Source: Flavobacteriales bacterium (lineage in GTDB: Bacteria; Bacteroidota; Bacteroidia; Flavobacteriales; Flavobacteriaceae). Taken from it: a stretch of DNA of 64,000 nucleotides. A program made the translations under genes and the position numbers. Under the pieces are notes generated by a model. It had not been told where the DNA came from. It ran no database searches and worked only from the letters and a program-made list of their open reading frames with translations. Below are positions 1 to 9,648 of the stretch, in pieces; the stretch's first letter is position 1, and each line of letters starts with the position of its first letter. The DNA lies in the NCBI GenBank assembly GCA_016777325.1, contig JADHRQ010000001.1, positions 62,001 through 126,000 of the forward strand, written 5' to 3'.

Positions 1-1936
1 TTTTTACGTTATCATTATCACTAATGTAAAGAGTTTCTAAAATTTGTTGTTTAAGGTTCTCTTGATAGATTGGACAGGCAACCTCTACACGTTTTTCAAT
101 GTTTCTTGTCATAAGATCAGCAGAAGATATATATACTTTTGTTTTGCCTCCATTTTCAAAAACATATACTCTAGAATGTTCAAGATATTTATCTACAACA
201 CTTTTAACCTCAATATTTTCACTCATACCAATTTTATTCGGTATTAAACAACATATCCCTCTAACTAATAATTTTATTTTAACACCTGAATTGCTTGCCT
301 CATATAGCTTGTCAACTAGTTTATAGCTGGTAAAACTGTTTAATTTAAGTATGACAAGACCTTTTAAACCTTTCTTAACATTTGAGATTTCATTATCTAT
401 AAGTTCAAAAAGTTTTTTAGAAGTCTGATGAGGAGAAACAATTAAATGCTTGTAATCATGTATTTTATAATTAGCTTTTAGAAAATCAAAAACTTTATGA
501 ACTTCTTTTAATATTTTTTGATTTGAAGTAAATAAAGTAAAATCTGAATATATTTTAGCTGTAGACTCATTAAAATTTCCTGTACTAACAAACCCATAAT
601 ATCTTTTTTTATTACCCTTAAACCTCTCAATTAAACATATTTTTGAATGAACTTTTAAACCTTTGACTCCAAAAATTAAATCAACTCCAGCTGCTTTTAA
701 TTGTTGGGATACCTTAATATTATTTTCTTCATCAAATCTAGCTTGAAGTTCAATTTGAACTAAAACTTTTTTACCATTTTTAGCAGCATTAATTAGGGAA
801 CTTATAACATTTGATTTTTTTGATAGTCTGTATAAAGTGATTTTAATAGACTTAACACTAGGATCAATTGCAGACTGTCTTAAGATAGTCACCAAATAAG
901 AAAACGAATGATATGGAGTGTACATTAAAAAATCCTCTTTTGATATTTGATCTAAAAGGTTAGATTCAATTTTTAAACCATTTATATCTAATGCTTTTTC
1001 TTTTGGATATAATAAATCAGATCTTCCTAAATCTGGAAAATTCATGTAATCACTTCTATGATGGTATTTACCTCCAGGTATTAAACTATCATAAGAAGAA
1101 ATTTTAATTTTTTTGATAAGATAATTTAAAGTTGAATTAGAGATATTTTCATCATACACTAGCCTTACAGGGTTACTAATTTTTCTCTTATTAACGTATT
1201 CTTGAATTTTCTTAATATAGCTCTTAGATAGATCAATATCATCTATATCAAACTCTGCATTTCTGGTAATTTTTAGCATATTAGCTTCAATATCAGAGTA
1301 GTTAAAAAAACTAAAAATTATATCTAAATGATATCTAATTATGTCATCAATAAGCATAATGTACTGATTTTTATCTTTTTTAGGAAGAACAACAAACCTG
1401 CTTATTTCTTGAGGTATTTCAACTAATGCATAGATATTACTATCATCTATAAGCTTAATGTTAGTTATTAGAAATGCCTTATTGTCCTTAAAATCATGAA
1501 GTTTGTTATTTGATAAAATAACAGTAACTAAATAAGGACTAATTTTTCTAATGAAATAATCTTTTAAAAACTCTTTATGAGAATCCAAAACCTCTTTTTC
1601 ATTAATAAAAACTATGTTTTCATTTTTTAATGATTTTTCAATTGAATCTAGAATTATTGAACTTTCTGATTGAAGACTTATAACTTTAGAAGTAATTTGA
1701 TCTAGAAGGTTCTTTGCTGCTATATGATCTTTATTATTTTTAGAATTTGGTTTTGTATCAGCTATTCTTTTTACAGTTGCATATCTAACTTGAAAAAATT
1801 CATCTAAATTATTTGAAAAAATTCCTATAAACCTTAATCTTTCAAGGACTGGAACCTCTTTATTTGAAGCTTCTTGCAGAACTCTTGCATTAAAGTCTAG
1901 CCAACTTAGCTCTCTGTTTATGTATTTAGATTCCAC
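1..1936 (-). CDS. ppk1: Polyphosphate kinase (partial, C-terminus beyond window start)
   Basis: Reverse-strand translation from GTG at 1936 reads VESKYINRELSWLDFNARVLQEASNKEVPVLERLRFIGIFSNNLDEFFQVRYATVKR, a characteristic PPK1 N-terminus. Not in the ORF track because it is truncated and uses a non-ATG start. Confidence 0.93.
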   Translation of the reverse strand, partial: MESKYINRELSWLDFNARVLQEASNKEVPVLERLRFIGIFSNNLDEFFQVRYATVKRIADTKPNSKNNKDHIAAKNLLDQITSKVISLQSESSIILDSIEKSLKNENIVFINEKEVLDSHKEFLKDYFIRKISPYLVTVILSNNKLHDFKDNKAFLITNIKLIDDSNIYALVEIPQEISRFVVLPKKDKNQYIMLIDDIIRYHLDIIFSFFNYSDIEANMLKITRNAEFDIDDIDLSKSYIKKIQEYVNKRKISNPVRLVYDENISNSTLNYLIKKIKISSYDSLIPGGKYHHRSDYMNFPDLGRSDLLYPKEKALDINGLKIESNLLDQISKEDFLMYTPYHSFSYLVTILRQSAIDPSVKSIKITLYRLSKKSNVISSLINAAKNGKKVLVQIELQARFDEENNIKVSQQLKAAGVDLIFGVKGLKVHSKICLIERFKGNKKRYYGFVSTGNFNESTAKIYSDFTLFTSNQKILKEVHKVFDFLKANYKIHDYKHLIVSPHQTSKKLFELIDNEISNVKKGLKGLVILKLNSFTSYKLVDKLYEASNSGVKIKLLVRGICCLIPNKIGMSENIEVKSVVDKYLEHSRVYVFENGGKTKVYISSADLMTRNIEKRVEVACPIYQENLKQQILETLYISDNDNVK

Positions 1937-2414
1937 TTTTTAAATTATTAATATAAGAAGTTGGTTTTAACTTTAAAATATCTGACCATGAATTAGAGTC
2001 AAATTTCATAGAGAACCATCTTGCAGTTGGTAAATTTAAAATTTTATTTTCGGAAAAATAATTTGAAATTTCAGTATAAGCTGGATTGTGTCCAACTAAA
2101 ACAACTTCTGAATATTTATTTTCAATTTTATTTATAAAATTAACTACTTCATTAAATTCAAAAGTATATAAGTCTTCACATATACTAATCCTATTTGAGT
2201 TGATAGATAAACTTCTAGTTAAAATTAAAGAAGTATGAATAGCTCTAGTTGCAGAACTTGAAAATATTATATCAGACTTAACAAATTGAGCTTTTGATGA
2301 TTCAGCAACTTTTTTAATTTTTGCTACCCCTGAATTATTCAATGGTCTATCTATATCGTCTAAATTATAATCCCATGAGGATTTTGAATGTCTCAAAAAG
2401 GTAATTTTTTTCAT
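1926..2414 (-). CDS. sixA: SixA-like phosphohistidine phosphatase (histidine phosphatase family)
   Basis: N-terminal LRHSKSSW RHG-like motif and VLVGHNPAYTE motif; overlaps ppk1 start. Confidence 0.85.
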   Translation of the reverse strand: MKKITFLRHSKSSWDYNLDDIDRPLNNSGVAKIKKVAESSKAQFVKSDIIFSSSATRAIHTSLILTRSLSINSNRISICEDLYTFEFNEVVNFINKIENKYSEVVLVGHNPAYTEISNYFSENKILNLPTARWFSMKFDSNSWSDILKLKPTSYINNLKSGI

Positions 2415-3053
2415 CTAAGGAGACAAAAGATTATGTTCCCATTTGTCATTAATTAAATTTGATATAACCCTATTGTGAAGCCTGTTTTCTCTTCCTTGCC
2501 AAAATTCAATTTCATGAACAAATATTTCAATCCCCCCCCAATGAGCTGGTCTTTTAAGATTAGAGTTTTTATTTTTTTCTAAGAATTTATCATGTCTATC
2601 TAACAACTCATCATAATTTGATATAATTTTACTTTGGTCTGAAACTATTGCACCTACTTGACTAGTGAAGGGCCTAGATTTAAAATATATATCTGAATAT
2701 TTTTCTGATGTTTTCTTAGCAATACCTTTAAAAATGACTTGTCTTTCTAAAGGAGCCCAATAAAAGGATGCACAGATTTTTGGATTATCATTTATTGCTA
2801 ATCCCTTTTTACTTTGATAGTTTGTGAAAAATATTAAACTTATATCTCTAATCTCCTTAAGTAAAACAACCCTTGAGGAAGGAAAATTGTTATTATCACT
2901 TGTAGAAACGGTCATAGCATTTGATTCGATTATTTCGTCAGATTCTTCTGCATCCTTAAACCATTTTTTAAAAAAATCCATAGGATTATCACCAATATCG
3001 TTTATACTTAAAGAATCCTTATCGTACAATTTCCTGTGATTAAATAATTTCAT
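2415..3053 (-). CDS. pdxH: Pyridoxamine 5'-phosphate oxidase
   Basis: PdxH-like sequence, including PSSRVVLLKE, FFTNYQSKKG, FYWAPLERQVIFKG and EFWQGRENRLHNR. Confidence 0.93.
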   Translation of the reverse strand: MKLFNHRKLYDKDSLSINDIGDNPMDFFKKWFKDAEESDEIIESNAMTVSTSDNNNFPSSRVVLLKEIRDISLIFFTNYQSKKGLAINDNPKICASFYWAPLERQVIFKGIAKKTSEKYSDIYFKSRPFTSQVGAIVSDQSKIISNYDELLDRHDKFLEKNKNSNLKRPAHWGGIEIFVHEIEFWQGRENRLHNRVISNLINDKWEHNLLSP

Positions 3054-3993
3054 TATTCGTTAATTGAAAATTCATTTTTGAAGCAAGTAAATATATTATA
3101 GCCATTCTTATTGCAACACCGTTCTCTACTTGATCTAAAATAAGAGAATTATTTGATTCCACAATGTCGGAAGTAATCTCAACGCCCCTATTAATTGGTC
3201 CAGGATGAAGAATCAGTATATCTTTTTTGATCTTATTTAATTTATTAACATCTAAACCAAAAAGCATTGAATACTCTCTATTATCAGGAAAATATGATTT
3301 AAGCATTCTCTCACGTTGAACCCTAAGAACATTTACAGCATCACACCATTTTAATGCTTTAACAACATCCGTTTCAATTGTTACATTAAGCTTTTCTATA
3401 TCTTTAGGGAGAAGACTCAAAGGACAAGATAATTTTACATTTGCACCTAATAGATTAAGTGCATATATATTTGACAAAGCAACTCTAGAATGGATAATGT
3501 CACCAACAATTAAAATATTCTTACCATTCAGATCTTTTAAGTTTTCATATAATGAAAATGAATCTAATAAAGCTTGTGTTGGATGTTCATGAGCTCCATC
3601 TCCTGCATTTATAATACATGAATTAGTTTGTTGAGATAATAGTAATGAAGATCCTGGATTAGGATGTCTTAAAACTATCATATCAACTTTCATAGCTAGT
3701 ATATTATTAACTGTATCAATTAATGATTCACCTTTATTAACTGATGAAGAGGAACTTGAAAAGTTAATTATATCTGCTCCTAATCTTTTTTCTGCTAATT
3801 CAAAAGATATTTTGGTTCTTGTACTATTTTCAAAAAATAAGTTAGCAATTGTAATATCACGCAATGTTGGAACCTTTTTTATTGGTCTATTTATAACTTC
3901 TTTAAAATGAGATGCAGTTTTAAATATTAAACTTATGTCATTTTCATTTAAAGACTTAATACCTAAAAGATGGTCAACACTTAGTTTATTCAT
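3040..3993 (-). CDS. pyrB: Aspartate carbamoyltransferase catalytic subunit
   Basis: FENSTRTKISFE and HPTQALLDSFSL motifs; adjacent to pyrR. Confidence 0.95.
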   Translation of the reverse strand: MNKLSVDHLLGIKSLNENDISLIFKTASHFKEVINRPIKKVPTLRDITIANLFFENSTRTKISFELAEKRLGADIINFSSSSSSVNKGESLIDTVNNILAMKVDMIVLRHPNPGSSLLLSQQTNSCIINAGDGAHEHPTQALLDSFSLYENLKDLNGKNILIVGDIIHSRVALSNIYALNLLGANVKLSCPLSLLPKDIEKLNVTIETDVVKALKWCDAVNVLRVQRERMLKSYFPDNREYSMLFGLDVNKLNKIKKDILILHPGPINRGVEITSDIVESNNSLILDQVENGVAIRMAIIYLLASKMNFQLTNNEII

Positions 3994-4530
3994 TTAACTC
4001 TCAATATATATAACGTTATCTTTTAATTTTTCACCCCATAAAACCTTTACTCTATCGCCTTTAAAAGTATCAATTTTTGCACCACAATAATTAGCTGCAA
4101 TAGGAATTTCTCTTTTAAATCTTCTGTCTATTAAAACAAGAAGTTCAATTGACTTTGGCCTTCCGTAAGTATCGATAGATGACATAGCTGCCTTTATACT
4201 TCTTCCAGTGAATAAGACATCATCAATTAAAACAACATTTTTATTTTCAATTGAAAAATCAATTTTTGTTAAACTTGCAGAGAGTGTTTTCTCGGACCTT
4301 CTAAAATCATCTCTGAAAAAAGTATAATCTAGAATACCACTTTTAATTTTAATATTAGGATGATCTCTTTTAAATACTTCTAGAATTTTATCAATAAAAA
4401 AAATACCTCTTGGCTGTAATCCTAATAATACTGTCTCATCAAAATCTTTATGATTTTCAATTAATTCATAAACAAGCCTTCTTAGGATTATTTCAATTTT
4501 TTTTGAATCTAAGAGGATTTTATTTGGCAT
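3994..4530 (-). CDS. pyrR: Bifunctional pyr operon regulator / uracil phosphoribosyltransferase
   Basis: PRPP motif VVLIDDVLFTGRSIKAAMS; located directly upstream of pyrB. Confidence 0.93.
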   Translation of the reverse strand: MPNKILLDSKKIEIILRRLVYELIENHKDFDETVLLGLQPRGIFFIDKILEVFKRDHPNIKIKSGILDYTFFRDDFRRSEKTLSASLTKIDFSIENKNVVLIDDVLFTGRSIKAAMSSIDTYGRPKSIELLVLIDRRFKREIPIAANYCGAKIDTFKGDRVKVLWGEKLKDNVIYIES

Positions 4531-4545
4531 GATTTTAAGTTTTTA

Positions 4546-4553
4546 CAAAAATA
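4546..4553 (-). promoter_or_regulatory. Putative flavobacterial -7 promoter element (TATTTTTG) for pyrR-pyrB
   Basis: Matches TAnnTTTG on the minus strand, 15 nt before the pyrR ATG and just downstream of the rpsA terminator; no clear -33 TTG at ideal spacing. Confidence 0.45.
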
Positions 4554-4578
4554 TAAATTTAAAACTTTAAGTATAGTT

Positions 4579-4607
4579 AAAAAAAAATCCTCAAAAATTG
4601 AGGATTT
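4579..4607 (-). terminator. Rho-independent terminator of rpsA
   Basis: Perfect 10-bp stem AAATCCTCAA/TTGAGGATTT with a 3-nt loop (4585-4607), followed on the minus strand by a T-tract, just after the rpsA stop. Confidence 0.85.
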
Positions 4608-4613
4608 AAAAAA

Positions 4614-6392
4614 TTAGTTTTCATCTTTTTTCTCGGATTTCTTTTCCTTGACTTTTTCTTCAACAATTTCATCTGAAGATGAATCATTATAGGTTTGCAC
4701 GTGAGACACAACAACTCTTTTAAATTCTTTACTAAACTCTATTACTTTAAATTCAGCTGTTTCTCCTTCAGTTAATTTAGAGCCATCTTTTTTATCTAGA
4801 TGTCTAGTAGGGCAAAAAGCCGAGATATCCTCATTAAAGTTTATAATAGCTCCTTTTTCTAGAACTTCAGATATTTCAGATTTATGAATAGTATCCAAAG
4901 CAAAATCTTTTTCATAATTATCCCATGGATTTGATTTAGTTTGTTTATGACCTAAACTAAGTTTTCTTCCATCTAGATCTAAGTCAAGTATCACTACTTC
5001 AATTTTATCTTCAAGAGATAAGAACTCTGAAGGATGCTTTATTTTTTTTGTCCAAGAAAGATCAGAAATATAAATCAAACCATCAATACCTTCTTCAAGC
5101 TCAATAAACACACCAAAATTCGTGAAATTTCTAACAGAACCTTCATGATTTGAACCTATTGGGAATTTCTTTGTAATATCTGTCCATGGATCCTCAGATA
5201 ATTGTTTCATACCTAAAGACATCTTTCTAGATTCTCTATCAAGATTAAGAACAATCGCTTCAATATTATCTCCAACATTAACAAAGTCTTGAGCACTTCT
5301 AAGATGAGTTGACCATGACATTTCAGAGACATGAACTAACCCTTCGATACCTTCATCGATTTCAATAAAAGCACCATAATCAGCTATTACAACAACTTTA
5401 CCTGTAACTTTTGATCCTTCTTTAACGTCATCGCCTAGCTTATCCCATGGATGTTGAGTTAATTGTTTAAGACCAAGTTGAATCTTTGATTTATCATCGT
5501 CAAAGTCTAAAATAACTACTTTGATAGTTTGATCTAGTTCAAGAATTTCACTTGGGTGATTAATTCTACTCCATGATAGGTCAGTAATATGAATAAGACC
5601 ATCTACACCACCTAAATCAATAAACACACCATAAGATGTCATATTTTTTACTGTACCTTCTAAAACCTGACCTTTTTCAAGTTGACTAATTATACCCTTT
5701 TTCTGTTCTTCAATATCTGCTTCAATAAGAGCTTTGTGAGAAACAACAACATTCTTAAATTCATGATTGATTTTAACTACTTTAAAATCCATGTTTTTAT
5801 TAGTATACTGATCATAATCCCTAATAGGTTTTACATCAATCTGAGATCCTGGTAAGAATGCTTCAATCCCAAAAACATCTACAATCATACCACCTTTAGT
5901 TCTACATTTAACAAAACCTTGTACAATATCACCTTTATCATGAGCTTCATTAACTCTATCCCATGCTTTAATTACTCTAGCTTTTCTATGAGATAAAACT
6001 AATTGACCTGACTTATCTTCTCTGGTATCAACTATTACTTCAACTTTATCGCCAATCTTTAGATTAGGATTATATCTAAACTCATTTTTTGAAATTACAC
6101 CCTCTGACTTAGCATTAATATCGATTATAATGTCTTTCTCTGTTAAATGAATAACTTCTCCCTCAATAATATTATCATCAGATGTGTCAACAAAGTTTTT
6201 TTCGACAAGTTTTTCAAATTCTTTAATTTGCTTATCATCAAGTTCATCTATTCCCTCTTGGTATTGATGCCAATTGAAGTTTGTTAAAAAATCATCTTGA
6301 GGTACAGCCTTATTTTTAGCTTTAGCGGAAGTAGTTTTAACTGACTTTTCCGTCTCCTCTATATTAGTATTTGCAGTATTTTCATCACTCAT
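4614..6392 (-). CDS. rpsA: 30S ribosomal protein S1
   Basis: Repeated S1 domains (e.g. GVFIDLGGVDGLIHITDLSW, GAFIEIDEGIEGLVHVSEMSW); downstream of cmk. The ORF track start at 6401 is a TTG inside a likely -7 element, so ATG at 6392 (MSDENTANT) is preferred. Confidence 0.95.
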   Translation of the reverse strand: MSDENTANTNIEETEKSVKTTSAKAKNKAVPQDDFLTNFNWHQYQEGIDELDDKQIKEFEKLVEKNFVDTSDDNIIEGEVIHLTEKDIIIDINAKSEGVISKNEFRYNPNLKIGDKVEVIVDTREDKSGQLVLSHRKARVIKAWDRVNEAHDKGDIVQGFVKCRTKGGMIVDVFGIEAFLPGSQIDVKPIRDYDQYTNKNMDFKVVKINHEFKNVVVSHKALIEADIEEQKKGIISQLEKGQVLEGTVKNMTSYGVFIDLGGVDGLIHITDLSWSRINHPSEILELDQTIKVVILDFDDDKSKIQLGLKQLTQHPWDKLGDDVKEGSKVTGKVVVIADYGAFIEIDEGIEGLVHVSEMSWSTHLRSAQDFVNVGDNIEAIVLNLDRESRKMSLGMKQLSEDPWTDITKKFPIGSNHEGSVRNFTNFGVFIELEEGIDGLIYISDLSWTKKIKHPSEFLSLEDKIEVVILDLDLDGRKLSLGHKQTKSNPWDNYEKDFALDTIHKSEISEVLEKGAIINFNEDISAFCPTRHLDKKDGSKLTEGETAEFKVIEFSKEFKRVVVSHVQTYNDSSSDEIVEEKVKEKKSEKKDEN

Positions 6393-6398
6393 AGTGCG

Positions 6399-6428
6399 CA
6401 AAAATATAATTAATTAAGTTATTGGCAA
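6399..6428 (-). promoter_or_regulatory. Flavobacterial-type promoter for rpsA (TTG-N19-TATTTTTG)
   Basis: Minus strand: TTG at 6428-6426, 19-nt spacer, TATTTTTG at 6406-6399; fits the known TTG-N17-23-TAnnTTTG consensus. Confidence 0.65.
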
Positions 6429-6448
6429 AGTTAAGTTCAATTTTTTAT

Positions 6449-7105
6449 CTAGTAAGATTTTATTTTAGAAAGTATTTTCTCAAAAACCTGCTCAATAGTA
6501 AGAAGTGTAACGTCTATTTCAAAGGCATCGTCAGCTTTTTTAAGAGGTGCTATTTTTCTTGTTGAATCAGTATTATCTCTGCTTATAATTTCTTCCTCAA
6601 TAGATTCTAATTTTACTGATTTATCGTTAATCTGCTTGTGACGTCTCTTTGCTCTTATTTTTGGATCTGCTAGAAGAAAAAATTTAAATGTAGCATTTGG
6701 AAAAACTACTGTTCCTATATCTCTTCCATCTATAACAAGCGAATTAGATCTTGCAGAACTCCTTAATTGTTTATATACAAAATTTCTTATTTCAGGTTTC
6801 TTTGCAAAATTACTGACATTTACAGAAACCTTAAAACCTCTAATTTTCTGAGTTACGTCATTACCATTAAGGGAAATACTTAGTTTTTTATCTTTATACG
6901 TTTGCTCAATAGAAATTTGATTTAAAACACTTTGACTAATATTATTATTTGAATTAATATTATTTTGAAGAAGGTAAAGTGTTATAGCCCTGTAATAAGC
7001 ACCTGAATCTCTATAATTATAATCAAACTTTTCAGCAATTTTTTTAGCTTGAGTGCTCTTTCCTGTTGAGGCTTCTCCGTCAATAGCTATAATTACTGGA
7101 TCCAA
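6449..7105 (-). CDS. cmk: Cytidylate kinase
   Basis: AIDGEASTGKSTQAKKIAEKF P-loop, YRDSGAYYRA, VIDGRDIGTVVFPNA. Confidence 0.95.
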   Translation of the reverse strand: MDPVIIAIDGEASTGKSTQAKKIAEKFDYNYRDSGAYYRAITLYLLQNNINSNNNISQSVLNQISIEQTYKDKKLSISLNGNDVTQKIRGFKVSVNVSNFAKKPEIRNFVYKQLRSSARSNSLVIDGRDIGTVVFPNATFKFFLLADPKIRAKRRHKQINDKSVKLESIEEEIISRDNTDSTRKIAPLKKADDAFEIDVTLLTIEQVFEKILSKIKSY

Positions 7106-7106
7106 A

Positions 7107-9557
7107 TCAAATTACTTTAGGGTTTAATACTTTTCTGTTTGACATGGCATTATCAATAACTTGAGTCATAGAATCAACATATGTAAATTGTAATCCTTTA
7201 AGATATTTTTTATTAATTTCTTCAATATCTTTTTTATTATATGAACTTAGAATAATTTCTTTAATATTAGCTCTTTTAGCAGCTAAAATCTTCTCTTTAA
7301 TTCCTCCTACAGGTAATACTTTTCCCCTTAGAGTAATCTCACCAGTCATAGCAATGCTCTTTTTTACTCTTTTTTGTGTAAATAATGAAACTAAAGATGT
7401 TAAAATAGTTATACCTGCACTTGGACCATCTTTTGGAGTTGCTCCTTCAGGGACATGAATGTGTATGTTATATTTTGAATAGTCTAAGTCTTTATTAACT
7501 CCAATGATATTGTAGTTTGATTTTATATATTCAAGGGCAATTATAGCAGACTCTTTCATAATTTTACCTAAGTTTCCTGTAATTGAAAGATCACCCTTTC
7601 CATCTGAAATTGATGATTCGATAAATAATATTTCACCTCCAACAGAATTCCAAGCTAAACCTGTTACAACTCCTGCCACAGAATTATTCTCATATTTATC
7701 TTTAAAAAATTTTTTAGGACCAAGAACTTTTTTTAAATAGTTAACATCCGAAGTGTCATCAAGTTTAGATTTAGAAACTATATTTTTTGCTCTATTTCTT
7801 ATTAATTTAGCAATATGTTTTTCTAAATTTCTGACACCTGATTCTCTTGTATATCCAGTTATAATATCCTTTAATGTTTGATTGTTAATCTTAAAGTCAT
7901 TAATCTTCATTCCATGGTCTAATAATTGTTTCTTAATTAAGAATTTTGACGCAATTGAAGATTTTTCTTCTGTTGTATAACCAGATACATTTATCAACTC
8001 CATCCTATCTAGTAATGCTGGATGCATTGATGATAAGCTATTAGCAGTAGCAATAAACATCACTTTTGAAAGATCATATCCGATTTCCAAAAAATTATCA
8101 TGAAAAGAATTATTCTGCTCTGGATCTAACAACTCCAATAATGCTGAGCTAGGGTCACCTTGAGATCCACTAGAAACCTTATCTATCTCATCTAATACAA
8201 ATACGGGATTTGAAGTTCCTGATTTTCTAATACTTTGAATAATCCTACCCGGCATTGCACCTATATATGTTTTTCTGTGACCTCTAATTTCTGCCTCATC
8301 TCTTAATCCACCTAAAGATACTCTTACATATTCTCTATTAATTGACTTTGCAATAGACTTGCCAAGTGAAGTTTTTCCAACTCCAGGAGGTCCATACAAA
8401 CAAAGTATAGGAGATTTCATGTCACTTCTTAATTTAAGAACAGCTAAATATTCTATAATTCTTTTTTTGACATCTTCAAGTCCAAAATGATCTTTGTCTA
8501 AAATCTTTTGAGCTTTAGTCAAATCAAAATTATCTTCAGAAAATTTTTCCCAAGGTAAGTCAACTAATAAATCAAGGTAATTTCTTTGAACAGAATACTC
8601 AGCTACCTGAGAATTCATTCTTTTTAATTTTGATAGTTCTTTCTCAAAATGGACTTTTGTTTCGTTATTCCATTCCTTATTTTTTGATTTATTAATTAGC
8701 TCTTGTACATCTTCCTGATATGAATTATCTCCAAGTTCTTCTTGAATAGTCTTCATCTGTTGCTGAAGATAATATTCACGTTGTTGTTGGTCTAAGTCAT
8801 TCTTTACCTTAGATTGAATATCATTTTTTAGTGCAAGTTTCTCATATTCAACATTTAGAAACTTTAAACATTTAAGAGCTCTTTTTTCAACACTTATGCT
8901 TGATAGCATATCCTGCTTGTCTTTTATTGTAATGTTCATATTAGAACAAACAAAATTTATTAAAAATGTAGAACTATGAATATTTTTTATTGCAAATGAA
9001 GCCTCAGAAGGAATATTAGGATTCTCCTTAATAATCTTTAGAGCTATATCTTTAATAGCATCTATTGTTGCTGAAAATTTACCATCTGATTTTTTTTGAC
9101 TCCTGTCTGAAACTGGATCTATAGTTGCCTGAATATATGGATCAGTTTTTACTATAGATTTTATTTTAAATCTTTTTTTACCCTGAATTATAACTGTTGT
9201 GTTTCCATCTGGCATTTTTAAAACCCTTAATATTTTAGCCACAGTTCCAATACCATAGATATTATCAACAGTTGGGTTTTCTATTGTAGAATTTTTTTGA
9301 GCTACAACACCAATTAATTTATTTGATTTGTTTGCATCATTAATCAATTTAATTGACTTGTCTCTACCAGCATTAATAGGTATAACAACGCCTGGAAACA
9401 AAACATTATTTGTTAATGGTAATATGGGTAAAACCTCTGGAAGACTTTCTTTCTCGAGTGCTTCTTCGTCCTCAGATGTCATTAATGGAATGAATTCTGA
9501 CCCTTCATCAAGATCATCAAATGACATTTTGTCTATATTATTAAAAATGATACTCAT
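7107..9557 (-). CDS. lon: ATP-dependent protease La (Lon)
   Basis: LPLTNNVLFPGVVIPI N-domain, GPPGVGKTSLGKSIA, DEIDKV, and C-terminal GPSAGI catalytic motif. Confidence 0.97.
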   Translation of the reverse strand: MSIIFNNIDKMSFDDLDEGSEFIPLMTSEDEEALEKESLPEVLPILPLTNNVLFPGVVIPINAGRDKSIKLINDANKSNKLIGVVAQKNSTIENPTVDNIYGIGTVAKILRVLKMPDGNTTVIIQGKKRFKIKSIVKTDPYIQATIDPVSDRSQKKSDGKFSATIDAIKDIALKIIKENPNIPSEASFAIKNIHSSTFLINFVCSNMNITIKDKQDMLSSISVEKRALKCLKFLNVEYEKLALKNDIQSKVKNDLDQQQREYYLQQQMKTIQEELGDNSYQEDVQELINKSKNKEWNNETKVHFEKELSKLKRMNSQVAEYSVQRNYLDLLVDLPWEKFSEDNFDLTKAQKILDKDHFGLEDVKKRIIEYLAVLKLRSDMKSPILCLYGPPGVGKTSLGKSIAKSINREYVRVSLGGLRDEAEIRGHRKTYIGAMPGRIIQSIRKSGTSNPVFVLDEIDKVSSGSQGDPSSALLELLDPEQNNSFHDNFLEIGYDLSKVMFIATANSLSSMHPALLDRMELINVSGYTTEEKSSIASKFLIKKQLLDHGMKINDFKINNQTLKDIITGYTRESGVRNLEKHIAKLIRNRAKNIVSKSKLDDTSDVNYLKKVLGPKKFFKDKYENNSVAGVVTGLAWNSVGGEILFIESSISDGKGDLSITGNLGKIMKESAIIALEYIKSNYNIIGVNKDLDYSKYNIHIHVPEGATPKDGPSAGITILTSLVSLFTQKRVKKSIAMTGEITLRGKVLPVGGIKEKILAAKRANIKEIILSSYNKKDIEEINKKYLKGLQFTYVDSMTQVIDNAMSNRKVLNPKVI

Positions 9558-9571
9558 AAGATGTTATTACA

Positions 9572-9585
9572 GTCATTTTGTCATA
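9572..9585 (-). promoter_or_regulatory. Candidate heat-shock-type motif upstream of lon (TATGACAAAATGAC)
   Basis: Closely resembles the TATGACAGAATGTCA palindrome upstream of dnaK in this window. Confidence 0.4.
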
Positions 9586-9648
9586 AACTAAAAACAATTA
9601 AATATTAATTGACTAGTTACAACTATTAAATATATATAAGGACAAAAG

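Noticed and set aside
44-326. Two short plus-strand ORFs at the window start (67 and 75 aa)
   Set aside because: They lie antisense to the truncated ppk1 coding sequence and have no recognisable domain.
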